Origin: Bifidobacteriaceae bacterium | GTDB lineage: Bacteria; Actinomycetota; Actinomycetes; Actinomycetales; WQXJ01 | Assembly (NCBI GenBank): GCA_031258055.1 | Contig: JAIRNM010000259.1 | Coordinates: forward strand, 1-7,513 | Length of the DNA: 7,513 nucleotides | Direction: 5' to 3' | In this document: piece by piece, positions 6,775 to 7,513 of the stretch | How positions within the stretch are numbered: position 1 is the stretch's first letter | Layout: the number at the start of each line of letters is the position of its first letter | The notes under the pieces: model-generated | The model's database searches: none | Told to the model about the DNA's origin: nothing | Seen by the model: only the letters and a program-made list of their open reading frames with translations | Made by a program: the position numbers and the translations under genes

Positions 6775-6778
6775 GGCC
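6753..6778. repeat. 26-bp direct repeat, right copy
   Basis: Identical to 5359-5384. It begins 12 bases after the ATPase stop codon and ends 7 bases before the toxin stop codon. Unlike the left copy, it is preceded by bases that pair with its own right half to form a strong hairpin. Confidence 0.9.
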
Positions 6779-6785
6779 CAGGCTT

Positions 6786-7127
6786 TCAGGTGAGATCCTC
6801 CGGAGTGAGGGCCAGCGCCCGGGCGAGAGCTCGCGATACGCTCGACAGGTCGGACCCGGCGAGCTCACCAATACGGGAACCGAGTCGCTCAACCTTCACG
6901 GTGAACGGTTTCTCAGCCATCGCGTAACTGGTCACCTTCAGGCCGTTGCGCTCCGTCGGCTCGACCTTGACCCGCACACTAACCCCAGGCGCAGGGACAG
7001 TAGTCATCCCAACAAGGACAACAGACTGGAATTCAGAGGAAATATCATTCGCCTGGACCACGATCGCTGGCCGGGATTTGCTGGCGTAGGCGTCGTCTCG
7101 GACAGTCCAGACCTCACCACGCATCAT
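6786..7127 (-). CDS. mazF: MazF/PemK-family toxin (endoribonuclease)
   Basis: A 113-residue protein with the MazF order of motifs: RGEVWTV at 3-9, KSRPAIVVQAND at 17-28 and LVGMTT at 38-43. Arg19 and Thr42 line up with the catalytic Arg/Thr pair known from Bacillus MazF. Family knowledge: these toxins are small homodimers that cut mRNA at short single-stranded motifs and are held inactive by a cognate antitoxin. Two consecutive ATG codons (7127 and 7124) are possible starts, giving 113 or 112 residues. Both lie inside the antitoxin gene, overlapping its end by 11-14 bases, so translation is probably coupled; only a distant G-rich run serves as SD. The frame extends upstream to 7196, but that part lies within the antitoxin gene and is unlike the family. 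Cleavage specificity cannot be read from the sequence. Confidence 0.88.
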   Translation of the reverse strand: MMRGEVWTVRDDAYASKSRPAIVVQANDISSEFQSVVLVGMTTVPAPGVSVRVKVEPTERNGLKVTSYAMAEKPFTVKVERLGSRIGELAGSDLSSVSRALARALALTPEDLT

Positions 7128-7359
7128 TAAGCAGTTCCCCCGCCTGGCGGTCAACAAAATCCAGCGCCTCTTCCTCGCTGCGGAATGGCAGCACACTGTC
7201 CGTCAGGCGCACATCAAAAGGAAAACCGCGGTGCCGGTTGAAGGCAGCCACAAACACGCGCATGGCATCGGCAGGGGTCGTGCCGAGTTCCCGAGTCGTC
7301 TCCCGAAACAGTCGGTCCTCATTCTTAGATATCCTCGTGGCGAGCTGAACGCTATCCAT
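7114..7359 (-). CDS. RelB/DinJ-like antitoxin
   Basis: An 81-residue protein and first gene of the toxin-antitoxin operon. Residues about 2-50 resemble a ribbon-helix-helix RelB/DinJ DNA-binding domain: a short strand (VQLATRIS), a helix, LGTTPADAMRVFV, and the family's typical GFPFDVR near 45-51. The acidic C-terminal part (SEEEALDFVDRQAGELL) is the likely toxin-binding region. By family analogy it should neutralise the downstream toxin and repress its own promoter. The start at ATG 7359 is fixed by a perfect AGGAGG 5 bases upstream. Its stop lies 11-14 bases inside the toxin gene. A RelB/DinJ-type antitoxin paired with a MazF-type toxin is not the textbook pairing. The family assignment rests on motif recall. 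Confidence 0.82.
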   Translation of the reverse strand: MDSVQLATRISKNEDRLFRETTRELGTTPADAMRVFVAAFNRHRGFPFDVRLTDSVLPFRSEEEALDFVDRQAGELLNDAW

Positions 7360-7379
7360 TGTTACCTCCTGTTAACAAT
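7358..7379 (-). promoter_or_regulatory. Inverted repeat enclosing the antitoxin ribosome binding site
   Basis: ATTGTTA (7358-7364) and TAACAAT (7373-7379) are perfect 7-base inverted repeats. The 8-base loop between them holds the AGGAGG Shine-Dalgarno (7370-7365 on the minus strand), and one arm includes the first two bases of the start codon. It could be the antitoxin's operator at DNA level, or an RNA hairpin that presents or hides the ribosome binding site. The stem is A/T-rich and so weak as RNA, which favours the operator reading. Confidence 0.6.
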
Positions 7380-7389
7380 TGCTGGCAAA

Positions 7390-7417
7390 AGTCTACTTGC
7401 TGACCTTCGTTTAGCAA
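7390..7417 (-). promoter_or_regulatory. Candidate promoter of the toxin-antitoxin operon
   Basis: On the minus strand TTGCTA (7417-7412) and TAGACT (7395-7390) are 16 bases apart. Transcription would start near 7383, a few bases before the inverted repeat at 7379-7358, so a repressor bound there would block early elongation or initiation. The match to consensus is moderate. Confidence 0.45.
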
Positions 7418-7513
7418 ACCGCCTCGCCGCCCAGGCCAAAATGAAGCGGGCCCACCCCGCCGCGTTGGGCCGGGTTGCCCCCCGTTTATATTTAGTTTTG
7501 GGTTACCCCCTCC
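7418..7513. other. Non-coding end of window with GC-rich inverted repeats and an AT-rich patch
   Basis: No gene is recognised. GGCCCA (7449-7454) and TGGGCC (7466-7471) can form a 6-bp stem with an 11-base loop. GGGTTGCCCCC and GGGTTACCCCC occur at 7472 and 7500, each able to fold on itself. An AT-rich patch (7485-7499) between them could hold a -10 element for either strand, but any partner element would lie outside or is not evident. Confidence 0.4.

Noticed and set aside
5359..6778. Classical insertion sequence
   Set aside because: No transposase and no terminal inverted repeats are visible, and 26 bp is long for a usual target duplication, so I annotate repeats only.
7128..7196. Upstream extension of the toxin gene to ATG 7196
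   Set aside because: It lies inside the antitoxin gene and would add basic residues unlike MazF; the family begins at the MMRGEVW start.

Overview
The window looks like chromosomal DNA of a high-GC actinobacterium. It is GC-rich throughout, the two-component pair resembles SenX3/RegX3, and upstream of pstS there are GTTCACC-type direct repeats with an 11-bp period, which is the actinobacterial PHO-box style. No genus can be named from this sequence alone.

Positions 1-5370 (minus strand) hold a compact phosphate-starvation operon read right to left: PHO box, pstS (lipoprotein phosphate binder), pstC and pstA (permeases), pstB (ATPase), a SenX3-like sensor kinase, and the N-terminus of a RegX3-like response regulator cut by the window edge. 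Stop and start codons overlap by 4 bases at pstC/pstA, pstA/pstB and kinase/regulator, so translation is probably coupled. No phoU lies in the window; the kinase sits directly after pstB, where phoU is often found. The layout suggests a closed loop: the transporter imports phosphate and signals its activity, the kinase and regulator respond, and the regulator presumably binds the PHO box to drive its own operon.

Positions 5385-6752 (plus strand) hold one AAA_14/DUF4143-type ATPase gene (5535-6740), divergent from pstS, with its own plausible promoter and a pair of repeated operator-like sites. The segment is bracketed by an exact 26-bp direct repeat (5359-5384 and 6753-6778). The left copy contains the outermost PHO-box unit. 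The right copy supplies most of a 9-bp hairpin between the convergent ATPase and toxin genes. This is the strongest sign of a rearrangement or insertion in the window.

Positions 6786-7417 (minus strand) hold a type II toxin-antitoxin pair: a RelB/DinJ-like antitoxin followed by an overlapping MazF/PemK-like toxin. A 7-bp inverted repeat encloses the antitoxin ribosome binding site. The last ~95 bases are non-coding, with short GC-rich inverted repeats and an AT-rich patch. The right third therefore reads as accessory DNA next to a conserved core operon. I see no convincing wholly new system; the most unusual points are the repeat-bounded ATPase cassette abutting the PHO box and the operon's pst-kinase-regulator layout.
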